Both the position numbers and the translations under genes were made by a program. From Mesorhizobium sp. 65-26 (lineage in GTDB: Bacteria > Pseudomonadota > Alphaproteobacteria > Rhizobiales > Rhizobiaceae): a stretch of DNA of 64,000 bases. Each line of letters starts with the position of its first letter. The stretch's first letter is position 1. Positions 44,251 through 52,718 of this stretch are shown here, piece after piece. The stretch spans positions 214,300-278,299 of the forward strand of contig MKVL01000015.1 in the NCBI GenBank assembly GCA_001899205.1, given 5' to 3'. The notes under the pieces were generated by a model. The model saw only the letters and a program-made list of their open reading frames with translations. It searched no databases and was not told the origin of the DNA.

Positions 44251-45246
44251 ATGACCGCAAAGAAAATCACGGAGTTCCTGGCCCATTTGCGCGGCGCGCC
44301 TGGGCAGAGGGTCGTCTTGTCGAGGCTTGGCTTCGCCCTCGCCACACTGCTGCTCATGTCCCTGATCACGTTCGCGGCGACCAGCATCGCTCCCGAGGAT
44401 GTCGCGCGAAACGCCCTCGGACGTGAAGTCACCCAGGGGCAGGTGGAGTTGTTCATCCACGATAAGGGTCTCGATCGCCCGTTCGCCGTCCGCTACGCAG
44501 AGTGGCTGGCTGGCGCCGCCACGGGCGATTTCGGCGTGTCCGCGGTCACCGGGCGGGATGTTCGCGCCGACGTCATGCCGCGGCTGGGCAACACGGTCGT
44601 CCTTGCCCTGCTGGCCCTCGTCATAGGGGTCCCGCTCTCGCTCGGCGTCGCCGTCTACATGGCGCTCAGGATGGGTGGCTGGCAGGATGTGTCCCTGCTG
44701 GCGGGAACGACGGTTCTGACGGCCCTGCCCGAGTTCGTGACCGGCATGGGTCTCGTCCTGCTCTTCGGAGTCACGCTCGGGTGGCTGCCGATCGACAGCA
44801 CGGCGCTGCTGTTCGGCTCCGCATTCGACAATCTCAGCGCCTATGTGCTGCCGGTCACCACGATGGTCCTGGTGACCGCGCCCTATACGATCCGGATAGC
44901 GCGGTCGTCGATCTGCGAGTCGCTTGCTTCGGCCCATACGCGAGCCGCGATCCTCAACGGCCTGTCGCGACGCCGCATCCTGTGGGCTTACGCCGTATTG
45001 CCTGCCGCGACCCCGATCATCAACACCCTCGCGCTGAACCTCGTCTATCTCATCAGCGGGGTGGTGGTGATCGAGAATGTGTTCAATTTCCCGGGCATCG
45101 GCCGCCGCCTCGTCGAGGCGATCACGACAGGGGACACCTATACGGTGCAAGCCGTAGCCCTGCTGATGGGCGCGATGTTCATCATCATCAACCTCGCGGC
45201 GGACCTGATGGCCGCCTACGTGAATCCGAGGCTTCGCGCGAGATGA
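44251..45246 (+). CDS. Dpp/Opp-type ABC transporter permease (DppB-like)
   Basis: About 331 residues with six membrane segments. The cytoplasmic loop IARSSICESLASAHTRAAILNGLSR and GVVVIENVFNFPGIGRRLVEAI are standard for DppB-like permeases. The first periplasmic part reads IHDKGLDRPFAVRYAEWL, also family-typical. The start at 44251 is the best ATG for length but its ribosome site is weak; an upstream start is possible. Confidence 0.88.
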   Translation: MTAKKITEFLAHLRGAPGQRVVLSRLGFALATLLLMSLITFAATSIAPEDVARNALGREVTQGQVELFIHDKGLDRPFAVRYAEWLAGAATGDFGVSAVTGRDVRADVMPRLGNTVVLALLALVIGVPLSLGVAVYMALRMGGWQDVSLLAGTTVLTALPEFVTGMGLVLLFGVTLGWLPIDSTALLFGSAFDNLSAYVLPVTTMVLVTAPYTIRIARSSICESLASAHTRAAILNGLSRRRILWAYAVLPAATPIINTLALNLVYLISGVVVIENVFNFPGIGRRLVEAITTGDTYTVQAVALLMGAMFIIINLAADLMAAYVNPRLRAR

Positions 45247-46157
45247 GCGTCAACTACTTGCAGGGATCGGATGCGATTGCGCCAGGCCGGGTACGTACCC
45301 CCGGTCTCTGGCGAACGCTGGCGGCGAGCGGCGGCGGCCGTATCGGCCTGGGTCTCGCCGCCGCGATGGTCGCGGTCATAGCATTGGGTCCGTCGATGGC
45401 TCCGTATTCGCCGACCCAGATCGGCCTGGGCCTGCCGAACGATCCCCCTTCGAGCGCGTTTCTGTTCGGCACGGATGAACTCGGGCGCGACATTCTGAGC
45501 CGGTTCCTGTTCGGAGGCAGGTCGGTTGTCCTGATGCCGCTGGCCGCCGTCACGCTCGCCATGCTTGTCGGCGGCGGCCTCGGCGTGCTGGGCGCATATG
45601 TTCAGGTGCGGCCAGGCCTTGAATGGCTGGATCGCCTGATAAGCAGTCTGTTCGACCTCGCGCTGGCGCTGCCGCCTCTGCTGTTGGCGCTCGTCCTGAT
45701 CGCCGGCTTCGGCACTTCGCCCCTGGTGATGATCCTTGCGGTGGCCGTCATATTCGCGCCGCGCACGGGCAGGATTCTTCGCGGCGCGGCGCAGGCGGTT
45801 GTCACCAGCGACTATGTCGCGGCGGCGCAGGCGCGCGGCGAAAGCGTCCTTTACATTCTGGTCCGGGAACTCCTGCCCAATATTGCCGCGACGGTCATCG
45901 CCGAATTCACCTTGCGCATGACCTGGGCCGTGATCTTCGTGGCGGCGCTCAGTTTCCTCGGCCTCGGCGCCCAGCCACCTTCTTCGGACTGGGGGCTGAT
46001 GGTGGCGCAAGCACGATCCTTCATCACCGTTTCCCCACTCGGGGTCGCGGCTCCCGCGCTTGGCATAGCTGTCCTGTCGGTCTCGCTCAATCTCATCGCG
46101 GACGCGTTGGCTCGCTATCTCGATCCCGCGTCCGGCAAGCCGGGTGTCTCGCTGTGA
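45243..46157 (+). CDS. Dpp/Opp-type ABC transporter permease (DppC-like)
   Basis: 304 residues. LFGTDELGRDILSRFLFGGRSV, IILAV-type membrane segments, the loop SDYVAAAQARGESVLYILVR and SFLGLGAQPPSSDWGLMVAQ identify a DppC homologue. The ATG overlaps the upstream stop (ATGA), so the two permeases are translationally coupled. Confidence 0.92.
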   Translation: MSVNYLQGSDAIAPGRVRTPGLWRTLAASGGGRIGLGLAAAMVAVIALGPSMAPYSPTQIGLGLPNDPPSSAFLFGTDELGRDILSRFLFGGRSVVLMPLAAVTLAMLVGGGLGVLGAYVQVRPGLEWLDRLISSLFDLALALPPLLLALVLIAGFGTSPLVMILAVAVIFAPRTGRILRGAAQAVVTSDYVAAAQARGESVLYILVRELLPNIAATVIAEFTLRMTWAVIFVAALSFLGLGAQPPSSDWGLMVAQARSFITVSPLGVAAPALGIAVLSVSLNLIADALARYLDPASGKPGVSL

Positions 46158-46168
46158 TGAGGTTCCCG

Positions 46169-48010
46169 ATGGGAGAGATCGGCGCAATGAAATCGACCGT
46201 GTCCGCGGGCGTCGCGGATAATGCGCTCCTGCGCATCAGCGATCTTTCACTAGCCTATGCGACACCAGGTGGTGCGTTCAACGAGGTCGTGCGAGGTGTC
46301 GATCTCACCCTCCGGCGCGGCGAGGTTCTCGGGCTGGTGGGAGAGTCCGGTTGCGGGAAATCGACGACAGCCCTGGCGGCGATGGGTTACCGCAGTCCTG
46401 GAGTTCGAGTTCTCGGTGGGCAGGTATGGCTTGGCGGAACGGACCTGATGAGCCTGCCGCTGGCGGAGCTGCGAACGATCTGGGGGCGCAAGGCAGCCTT
46501 CGTCTCTCAACAGGCGAATCTTGCCCTCAATCCGTCGCTGCGAATTGGACAGCAGATCGCCGATCCGTTGCGCCGTCATATGGGCTTGCGTGGCGCAGCG
46601 CTCCTGCGGCGCCAGATCGAACTGTTGCGGCGGGTGGAGATTCCCGACCCCGAGCGCGCCATCCGGCGCTATCCCTTCGAGTTCAGCGGCGGTCAGCAGC
46701 AGCGCATCGCGATAGCCGTGGCACTCTCCTGCGAGCCCGAACTTCTGATCCTGGACGAGCCGACCACCGGTCTCGACGCGACCACCCAGGCCCACATATC
46801 GGTGTTGCTCGGCGGGCTTGTCCGGGAGAAAGGCGTAAGCGTCATATATGTCAGCCACGACCTCGCTCTGCTGCATTCGATCGCCGACAGGATAGCGGTC
46901 ATGTATGCTGGCCAGATCGTCGAGGTCGGTACCGCGCGAGCTGTCGTCACCGCGGCGCTTCACCCCTATACCCGCGCCCTGATGCTGGCCGCGCCAAGCC
47001 TTGAGCGTCCCGGCATGGTCTCCGGTATTCCGGGGCGGCCACCCTCGTCGACCGTAAAGGACGCGTGCGCCTTCGCCGATCGGTGCAGTCAGGTAAGGGA
47101 TGCCTGTATTTCGGCGGACGTGCCGCTCACGGTCAGCGATGGTGGCCACGTCGTCCGCTGCCTGCAGGCGAACGAACGGTCCGCCGCCGCATCCTTGCTC
47201 AGGCCCTTGTCGCCAGCGATCGCCGGCGAGCCCGTTCTGGCTGTCCGGGGTCTTGTCTGCACGCACCGCAATGCCTCGGCGCCGACGATACGCCATATCG
47301 ACCTCGATCTGCGACGCGGCGAGACGCTTGGCATCGTCGGCGAAAGCGGCAGCGGAAAGTCCACGCTGCTGCGTGCCATCGCCGGGCTGCTGCCGCCCAC
47401 GGCCGGCAGCATCGAGTTTCGCGGCGAGACGCTCGCCGCCACGGTTTCAGGGCGGCCGCGTGCGCAGCGCGGCGAACTGCAGATGGTGTTCCAGAACCCG
47501 GACAGTTCGCTCAATCCCAGGCACACGGTCCGCGCCATTCTGAGCCGGCCGCTCCGCCTGTTTCGTGAGGGCCTGGGCAGATCCGGAGAAACAGCCGAGA
47601 TCGAACGGCTGCTCGACGCGGTGCAACTGCCTCGCCTCGTGCTCGACCGGCGGCCGTCGGAACTCTCGGGCGGCCAGAAGCAGCGCATCGCCATCGCCCG
47701 AGCCTTCGCGGCGCGGCCTGCCGTCCTTCTGTGCGACGAGATCACGTCGGCGCTTGATGTCTCCGTCCAGGCATCGATCCTGGAGCTGCTGGGCGAACTG
47801 GCGGCGCAACGTGGCGTCGCGACGATCTTCGTGAGCCACGATCTTGCTGTCGTCCGCATGCTCGCCAGCCGTACGATGGTCATGCGGCATGGCGTGGTGC
47901 TGGAATCGGGCCCGACGGCCGAGCTCTTCTCGGCGCCCCGACATGACTACACCAGGACCCTGCTGGCAGCGGTCCACGATCTGCCACGTTGCGAGGTGCC
48001 AACACAGTAA
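46169..48010 (+). CDS. fused double ABC ATPase (DppD-DppF-like)
   Basis: About 613 residues with two complete ATPases. Domain 1 has GESGCGKST, FSGGQQQRIAIA, LLILDEPTTGLDATT and a C-terminal CAFADRCSQVRDAC segment that resembles the Opp-type cysteine cluster. Domain 2 has GESGSGKST, LSGGQKQRIAIARAF and VLLCDEITSALDVSV. Fusion replaces the usual two separate genes. Candidate starts are 46157, 46169 (GAGG six bases upstream, chosen) and 46187. Confidence 0.9.
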   Translation: MGEIGAMKSTVSAGVADNALLRISDLSLAYATPGGAFNEVVRGVDLTLRRGEVLGLVGESGCGKSTTALAAMGYRSPGVRVLGGQVWLGGTDLMSLPLAELRTIWGRKAAFVSQQANLALNPSLRIGQQIADPLRRHMGLRGAALLRRQIELLRRVEIPDPERAIRRYPFEFSGGQQQRIAIAVALSCEPELLILDEPTTGLDATTQAHISVLLGGLVREKGVSVIYVSHDLALLHSIADRIAVMYAGQIVEVGTARAVVTAALHPYTRALMLAAPSLERPGMVSGIPGRPPSSTVKDACAFADRCSQVRDACISADVPLTVSDGGHVVRCLQANERSAAASLLRPLSPAIAGEPVLAVRGLVCTHRNASAPTIRHIDLDLRRGETLGIVGESGSGKSTLLRAIAGLLPPTAGSIEFRGETLAATVSGRPRAQRGELQMVFQNPDSSLNPRHTVRAILSRPLRLFREGLGRSGETAEIERLLDAVQLPRLVLDRRPSELSGGQKQRIAIARAFAARPAVLLCDEITSALDVSVQASILELLGELAAQRGVATIFVSHDLAVVRMLASRTMVMRHGVVLESGPTAELFSAPRHDYTRTLLAAVHDLPRCEVPTQ

Positions 48011-48111
48011 CCCCTGACAATCGAAGCCTTCCATCACTTCGGCCGTCCCGGCCGGAGACGGATGATTGCTGTCGAAAATTACCTTTCAGCCGACCAACAA
48101 AGGAGAAACCC

Positions 48112-48447
48112 ATGGTCGTTATCGATCCCGCCAAGAAGCTGCTCACCCTGATCAACGTCGTCGAGGTCGAGCCCGACAGATGCGACGAGGTCGTGCGGAT
48201 GTTCGTTGCGGCGACGGAGAACGTCATCTCCGGCCTCGACGGCTTCGTGTCGTCCTCCATCCATCGCAGCATCGATGGCACTCGCGTCATCAACTATGCG
48301 CAGTGGGAGAGCGAGGCCGCGCTCGAGGCATCCCGGAACCATCCCGACACGCAGATCTATTACGAGCAGGTGGATGCCGCCGCCAAGAGCCTGTCACCGA
48401 CATTGACCGTCGTCGTCGACAGCAAGCTGCACCGGTCGGTCGGCTAG
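48112..48447 (+). CDS. ABM-domain (antibiotic biosynthesis monooxygenase-like) protein
   Basis: A 111-residue small ferredoxin-like alpha+beta barrel domain: LTLINVVEVEPDRCDEVVRM, GLDGFVSSSIHRSIDG and VINYAQWESEAALEASRN. Members oxygenate quinol-type substrates without cofactor or serve as small binding proteins. AAAGGAG precedes the ATG at 48112. It sits between the transporter and the dehydrogenase in the same direction. Confidence 0.8.
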   Translation: MVVIDPAKKLLTLINVVEVEPDRCDEVVRMFVAATENVISGLDGFVSSSIHRSIDGTRVINYAQWESEAALEASRNHPDTQIYYEQVDAAAKSLSPTLTVVVDSKLHRSVG

Positions 48448-48514
48448 TCGCCGGCGACTTCGGGCCGGGCGCGCCGGCGCCCGGCATGCATTCATCTCAG
48501 GAAAAGGATTTCAA

Positions 48515-49525
48515 ATGACCAGCCATCCAAGCACCATCGACTTTCTCGGCGGCGACGATTTCAGCGGCATCTTCGAGGACGCGATACGCGGCCTGAAAGC
48601 ACAGGGCCACGACGTTGGCCGTTTCACCGACGGTCGCGCCTATCTGGCGTCGAACCGCCTCGCCCGCGCCGATGTCATCGTGGACGTGGATGTGCTGCCG
48701 ATCGGCGCCGCCGAGATGGATGCCGCTCCTCGCCTGCGCGCGCTCATCTCGCCGGTGATCGGGACGGAAGAATTTGATCATTCCGCGGCGACCGCCCGCA
48801 ACATTCTCATCGCCAACGGGCAGACCGTCGAGAATTATACCAGCATGGCCGAGGCGGCCGTGATGCTCATCCTGGCATCGCTTTACGAGTTCGACCGGGC
48901 TTTGACCTACATGGCGGATGGAAGCCGCCGCCCGGACTACCCACGTGCCCGCACGCTGATGAACCGCAAGGTCGGCATCATCGGGCTCGGAAAGATCGGA
49001 CAGGCCCTGGTCGAGCGGCTGCGGCCCTTCGGTTGCGCCCTGGGAGCGTTCGTGCGCACGGCGCGCGCCCTGCCGGATGGGGTCGCCGCGATGTCGTTGG
49101 AGGAATTGCTGCGCACCAGCGACGTGGTGGTCGTCGCGACGGAACTGAACGACCGCACGCGTGGCATGCTCGGCGCCGGCGAACTTGCGCTGATGAAGCC
49201 CGACGTCGTGTTCGTGAACATCGCCCGAGGTGCGATTTCGAACGATCATGCCCTGGCGCGGCTTGCCGCCGAGCGGCCGGCCATGCGGCTGGCGCTCGAC
49301 GTCTTCGATCCGGAACCGCTCGACATATCGAGCCCCCTGCGTGCGCTTGGCAACGCGATCCTGACGCCGCATATGGTCGGCCATACCAGAGACACGTTCG
49401 ACAGGATGCCCTTGATCCTCCTGGAAAACGTCGAGCGAGCACTGGTCGGCGAAGTCCCTCAATTCGTCTGCAATCCCGCCGTCGTCGAAGGCTGGAGCGG
49501 CAAGTGGCGAGAGGGCGCCGTCTGA
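48515..49525 (+). CDS. D-isomer-specific 2-hydroxyacid dehydrogenase family protein
   Basis: 336 residues. The NAD-binding motif is KVGIIGLGKIGQALVERL; catalytic Arg in NIARGAISND, Glu in LDVFDPEPLD and His in ILTPHMVGHTRDT are all in place. Members reduce 2-keto acids or oxidise D-2-hydroxyacids (hydroxypyruvate, phosphoglycerate, formate types). The acid handled here is unknown. AGGAAAAGG precedes the ATG. It overlaps the next gene by one base. Confidence 0.88.
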   Translation: MTSHPSTIDFLGGDDFSGIFEDAIRGLKAQGHDVGRFTDGRAYLASNRLARADVIVDVDVLPIGAAEMDAAPRLRALISPVIGTEEFDHSAATARNILIANGQTVENYTSMAEAAVMLILASLYEFDRALTYMADGSRRPDYPRARTLMNRKVGIIGLGKIGQALVERLRPFGCALGAFVRTARALPDGVAAMSLEELLRTSDVVVVATELNDRTRGMLGAGELALMKPDVVFVNIARGAISNDHALARLAAERPAMRLALDVFDPEPLDISSPLRALGNAILTPHMVGHTRDTFDRMPLILLENVERALVGEVPQFVCNPAVVEGWSGKWREGAV

Positions 49526-50712
49526 TGGCACGGTCCCGCTTCGCCCATATGACGGCGGCCGAGATCGGCCGGCGCCACGCCCTGCTTGGCGCGGCGGCAC
49601 AGGATGGAAGGGTCGATGCGTTGGTGGCCCTCGGCAATGAAGATGACATGTCGGGCTATATCAGGTGGTTCATCGACGAGCCTGTCAGTTCCTACCGTAC
49701 CGTGGTGATGTTCGTGCCGGGCGACGGCGTGACGGTGATCGAACATGGCGCCGCTGGCGGCGCGCATCGGCACGATCCCGAAGCCGACGAATACCACGGG
49801 GTCAGTTCGATCCACACGGTCGCCTCGTTCCAGTCCGCCGCCTATACCGCTGGCTACGAAGCCGAAACGCTGACGCATCTCATCCGCAAGCGCGCCTTTG
49901 TCCGGGTCGGATTGGTCGGCGGCGCGAACATGCCGTATCGGTTCCTTCGCCAGCTCATGGAAAATCTGGAGGGGGTCGTTGAATTCGTCGATGCCACGGA
50001 TGCGGTAGACGCCATGATGATGGTCAAGAGCCCCGAGGAGCAGATCCATATTCGCGCCACGGCCGCGCTCCAGGACGAAGTGTTCGCCGCCGTCCTCGCG
50101 GAGGCGAAGCCGGGTATGCGCGAGATCGATGTGACGGCTCTCGCGCGATCTGCCTCGCTGCGCCTGGGAGGTTCCGCCGGCGTCATACTGGCTGGGTCCG
50201 CGCGGCAGGGCGCCTTCGCGCCTTTCAAGCTGACATGGAACCAGAACCGGGTCATCCGCGAGGGCGACTACCTCTCACTGCTGATCGAAAACGCGGGACC
50301 CTCGGGGCACTTCACCGAGGTCGCTCGCAACATCGTCTTCGGCAAGGCGGGCTCCGGACTGCTCGAAGCATGCGAGCAGGCCCGCACCCTCCAGGAACAG
50401 ATCCTGCCTTCTATGCGGCCTGGCGCATCATGCGCCGACGTGTTTCGTCAGCATAACGACCAGCGCATCGCGTTGCGGCATCCGGCGGAAAATCGCATCT
50501 TCGCGCATGGCCAGGGCTACAATCTTGTCGAACGGCCGCTGGTCCGTGCCGACGAGCCCAGGTCGCTCGAAGCCGGCATGAACCTCGCCGTGCACCCGAC
50601 GCTGGCCGATGGGCACAGCTGCTTCGCCGTCATGTGCGACAACTTCCTGTTGTCGGAAGGCGGAGAGATAGTGCGGCTGCACCGGACGGAGCAGAAGGTC
50701 TTCGAAATCTAG
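49525..50712 (+). CDS. M24-fold (Xaa-Pro peptidase/creatinase-like) protein with altered metal site
   Basis: 395 residues with the two-domain M24 layout: an N-terminal creatinase-like domain and a pita-bread domain from about residue 170 (KSPEEQIHIRATAALQDEVF, IREGDYLSLLIENAGPSGHF, IFAHGQGYNLVERP, SLEAGMNLAVHP, EGGEIVRLHRTEQ). By eye the metal ligands are not kept: the Asp positions read ENAG and TEVAR, a Glu position reads VHP and the last reads MCDN. Like creatinase it may hydrolyse a C-N bond without metal, or serve as a non-peptidase. It probably processes the compound imported by the adjacent transporter. Confidence 0.8.
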   Translation: MARSRFAHMTAAEIGRRHALLGAAAQDGRVDALVALGNEDDMSGYIRWFIDEPVSSYRTVVMFVPGDGVTVIEHGAAGGAHRHDPEADEYHGVSSIHTVASFQSAAYTAGYEAETLTHLIRKRAFVRVGLVGGANMPYRFLRQLMENLEGVVEFVDATDAVDAMMMVKSPEEQIHIRATAALQDEVFAAVLAEAKPGMREIDVTALARSASLRLGGSAGVILAGSARQGAFAPFKLTWNQNRVIREGDYLSLLIENAGPSGHFTEVARNIVFGKAGSGLLEACEQARTLQEQILPSMRPGASCADVFRQHNDQRIALRHPAENRIFAHGQGYNLVERPLVRADEPRSLEAGMNLAVHPTLADGHSCFAVMCDNFLLSEGGEIVRLHRTEQKVFEI

Positions 50713-50715
50713 AAG

Positions 50716-51189
50716 CTAGATTTCGAGGTTCGCGTACATCTTCCTGGTGGTTGCATTCAGCGCGTCGATGTCGGTTTCCGGCACGTCGAGAAATGACCTC
50801 GCCGCCACCGCATCGACCTTCCTTTGCACCACCGCCAATGTCTCCGCTCCCAACGGGGTAAGCGAGACCTCCACCGACCGCGCGTCCCGCTGGGACACGG
50901 ATGTTCCGACCAGGCCCTGGTCGGCCATCCTGCGGATGATCTTGGCGGTCGTCGACATCAGCATGACGGCTTCCTCGGAAACCTCGGTCACCGAGGCGGT
51001 GCCGCGCTTGGCGAGGATGCTGAGGATTCTCCAGCGGGGAGTATCGATCCCGAGCGGCTTCAGGGCGACGTCGAGCCGCCGATGGTAAAGCGATATCAGC
51101 CGGGACATATTGTAGAACGGCCACTGGTCGAATTCGAAGTTGTCATGGGCGAACTCGAACTTCGTTCGCGACCTTTGGTGGTCGTTCAT
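50716..51189 (-). CDS. MarR-family transcriptional regulator
   Basis: About 157 residues. The winged helix is LDVALKPLGIDTPRWRILSI, then SVTEVSEEAVMLMSTTAKIIRRM, with wing SQRDARSVEVSLTPLG. It is convergent with the M24-fold gene and divergent from the hpaR-like gene. Regulation of the preceding transport block is plausible from position. The ATG at 51189 is preferred to the longer frame from 51285; GGAG lies about 11 bases before it. Confidence 0.87.
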   Translation of the reverse strand: MNDHQRSRTKFEFAHDNFEFDQWPFYNMSRLISLYHRRLDVALKPLGIDTPRWRILSILAKRGTASVTEVSEEAVMLMSTTAKIIRRMADQGLVGTSVSQRDARSVEVSLTPLGAETLAVVQRKVDAVAARSFLDVPETDIDALNATTRKMYANLEI

Positions 51190-51226
51190 TATTGGGCGTC
51201 TCCATTTTGTTGAATTTTCCACGATT

Positions 51227-51238
51227 CTTGAAGTCAAG
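51227..51238. promoter_or_regulatory. short inverted repeat between divergent MarR genes
   Basis: CTTGA-AG-TCAAG lies in the 143-base gap separating the MarR gene and the hpaR-like gene. It may be an operator for one of them. Confidence 0.35.
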
Positions 51239-51332
51239 TCCATAGAAGGCAGGCTTGTAGAACTGTGTCCCGGCGAGCGCGCCACAGCCTTTGCCGATTG
51301 CGCGCATGGCTAATTTGCTCGATAGAAGCTGG

Positions 51333-51830
51333 ATGAAGAACGAGCGGCTTTCCCAGACCGATACGTCCCCAGCCGGCGAGCAGCGTCGCGAACGCCGGCG
51401 CTCGCTTGCCATCGGCTTGCTGCGGGCGCGCGAGGCGGTGATGAGCCATTTCCGCCCGATCCTGGCCGCCCATGACGTGACCGAGCAGCAGTGGCGGGTG
51501 ATCAGGGTGCTGGCCGAGGCTGGCATGCTCGACGCTTCCGAGGTGGCCGAGAAAGCCTTCATCCTGGCGCCGAGCCTGACGCGCATGATCCGTTCGCTCG
51601 AGGAGCGAGGCTTCATCACCAAGCACAAGGACAAGGCCGACGGCCGGCGCGTCCTGCTGCAGATCGCGCCTGCCGGCCGCGCCGTCATCGAGGAGGTCAT
51701 GCCGGAAAGCCTGAAGGCCTATGCCGGCATCGACGCGCGCTTCGGCGCCGAGCGCGTCGAGAAGCTGCTCGACATGCTGGAGGAACTGGCGAGCCTGAAG
51801 CAGGCCGGCCGGCCCGGCGAACAGGATTGA
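51333..51830 (+). CDS. hpaR: HpaR-like MarR-family regulator of homoprotocatechuate degradation
   Basis: About 165 residues. The opening RRSLAIGLLRAREAVMSHFR and FRPILAAHDVTEQQWRVIRVL are characteristic of HpaR, followed by the winged helix FILAPSLTRMIRSLEERGFI and wing KADGRRVLLQIAP. HpaR represses the hpa meta-cleavage operon and is released by 4-hydroxyphenylacetate or homoprotocatechuate. It converges on that operon's last gene. The start is uncertain between ATG at 51306 and 51333. Confidence 0.85.
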   Translation: MKNERLSQTDTSPAGEQRRERRRSLAIGLLRAREAVMSHFRPILAAHDVTEQQWRVIRVLAEAGMLDASEVAEKAFILAPSLTRMIRSLEERGFITKHKDKADGRRVLLQIAPAGRAVIEEVMPESLKAYAGIDARFGAERVEKLLDMLEELASLKQAGRPGEQD

Positions 51831-51851
51831 TCGCACAGGCACGCCGCCGCT

Positions 51852-51884
51852 ATCCCGAAAAGCCGCGAACCTTTCCGGCGGGAT
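51852..51884. repeat. degenerate palindromic intergenic element
   Basis: ATCCCGAAAAGCC ... CTTTCCGGCGGGAT between hpaR and hpaH (convergent) resembles the perfect copy at 23413. It could act as a bidirectional terminator here. Confidence 0.45.
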
Positions 51885-51913
51885 CGCGCTTCAGGACAAA
51901 GCTTCAGACAGGC

Positions 51914-52717
51914 TCAGGCGAAGAACAGGCTGACCGACCCGTAAGGGCCGAAGTCGGCGATGATCGTGTCGCCATGCCGGGCCTCGATCGGCCGGATGAA
52001 GGAGCCGGCGAGCACGAGCTGCCCGGCCTCGATGGCGCCGCCATATTCGGCCAGCCTGTTGGCGAGCCAGGCAATGCCGCGCGCCGGCTGGTTGAGGACG
52101 CCGGCGCCGAGCCCGGTCTCCTCGACCTCAGCATTGCGCGACACGATCGCGCCCATCCAGCGCATGTCGATCTGGTCCGGCCGCACCGCGCGGCCGCCGG
52201 CCACGACGCCGGCGTTGGCGGCATTGTCGGAGATCGTGTCGAAGACGTTGCGGGCCTTCTTCGTCTCGGGATCGACGCGCAGGATGCGCGTGTCGAGGAT
52301 CTCCAGCGCCGGCGTCACATAGTCGGTGGCGTTGAGCACATCGAACACCGTCACGCCGGGGCCTCGCAGCGGCGCCTTCATGATGAAGGCGATCTCGGCC
52401 TCGACGCGCGGCTGGATGAAGCGGTCGGCCGGCACGACGGCGCCGTCCTCGAACACCATGTCGTCGAACAGCACGCCCGAATCCGGGATGTTGATGTTGA
52501 GCGCCGATTGCATCGCCTTCGACGTCAGGCCGATCTTCCAGCCGATCGTCCCGCGGCCGGCGGCGAGCTTCCGCTCCACCCAGGCAGCCTGGATCGCATA
52601 GGCATCGGCCATGTCGATGGCCGGATGTTTCAGCGACAGGAGCCCGATCTGCGCCCTCGTGCGCTCGGCCTTGTCCAGGCTTTCGGCCGCCACTTCGATC
52701 TCTTGCTTGCTCAGCAT
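51914..52717 (-). CDS. hpaH: 2-oxo-hept-4-ene-1,7-dioate hydratase HpaH
   Basis: 267 residues of the 2-keto-4-pentenoate hydratase family: DAYAIQAAWVERKLAAGR, GWKIGLTSKAMQSALNI, RVEAEIAFIMKAPLRGPGV (E-x-E metal ligands) and VLAGSFIRPIEARHGDTI. DMVFEDGAVVPADRFIQP matches the hpa version. It adds water to the decarboxylated ring-cleavage product. It is the last gene of the hpa operon, two bases from hpaG. Confidence 0.9.
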   Translation of the reverse strand: MLSKQEIEVAAESLDKAERTRAQIGLLSLKHPAIDMADAYAIQAAWVERKLAAGRGTIGWKIGLTSKAMQSALNINIPDSGVLFDDMVFEDGAVVPADRFIQPRVEAEIAFIMKAPLRGPGVTVFDVLNATDYVTPALEILDTRILRVDPETKKARNVFDTISDNAANAGVVAGGRAVRPDQIDMRWMGAIVSRNAEVEETGLGAGVLNQPARGIAWLANRLAEYGGAIEAGQLVLAGSFIRPIEARHGDTIIADFGPYGSVSLFFA

Positions 52718-52718
52718 C

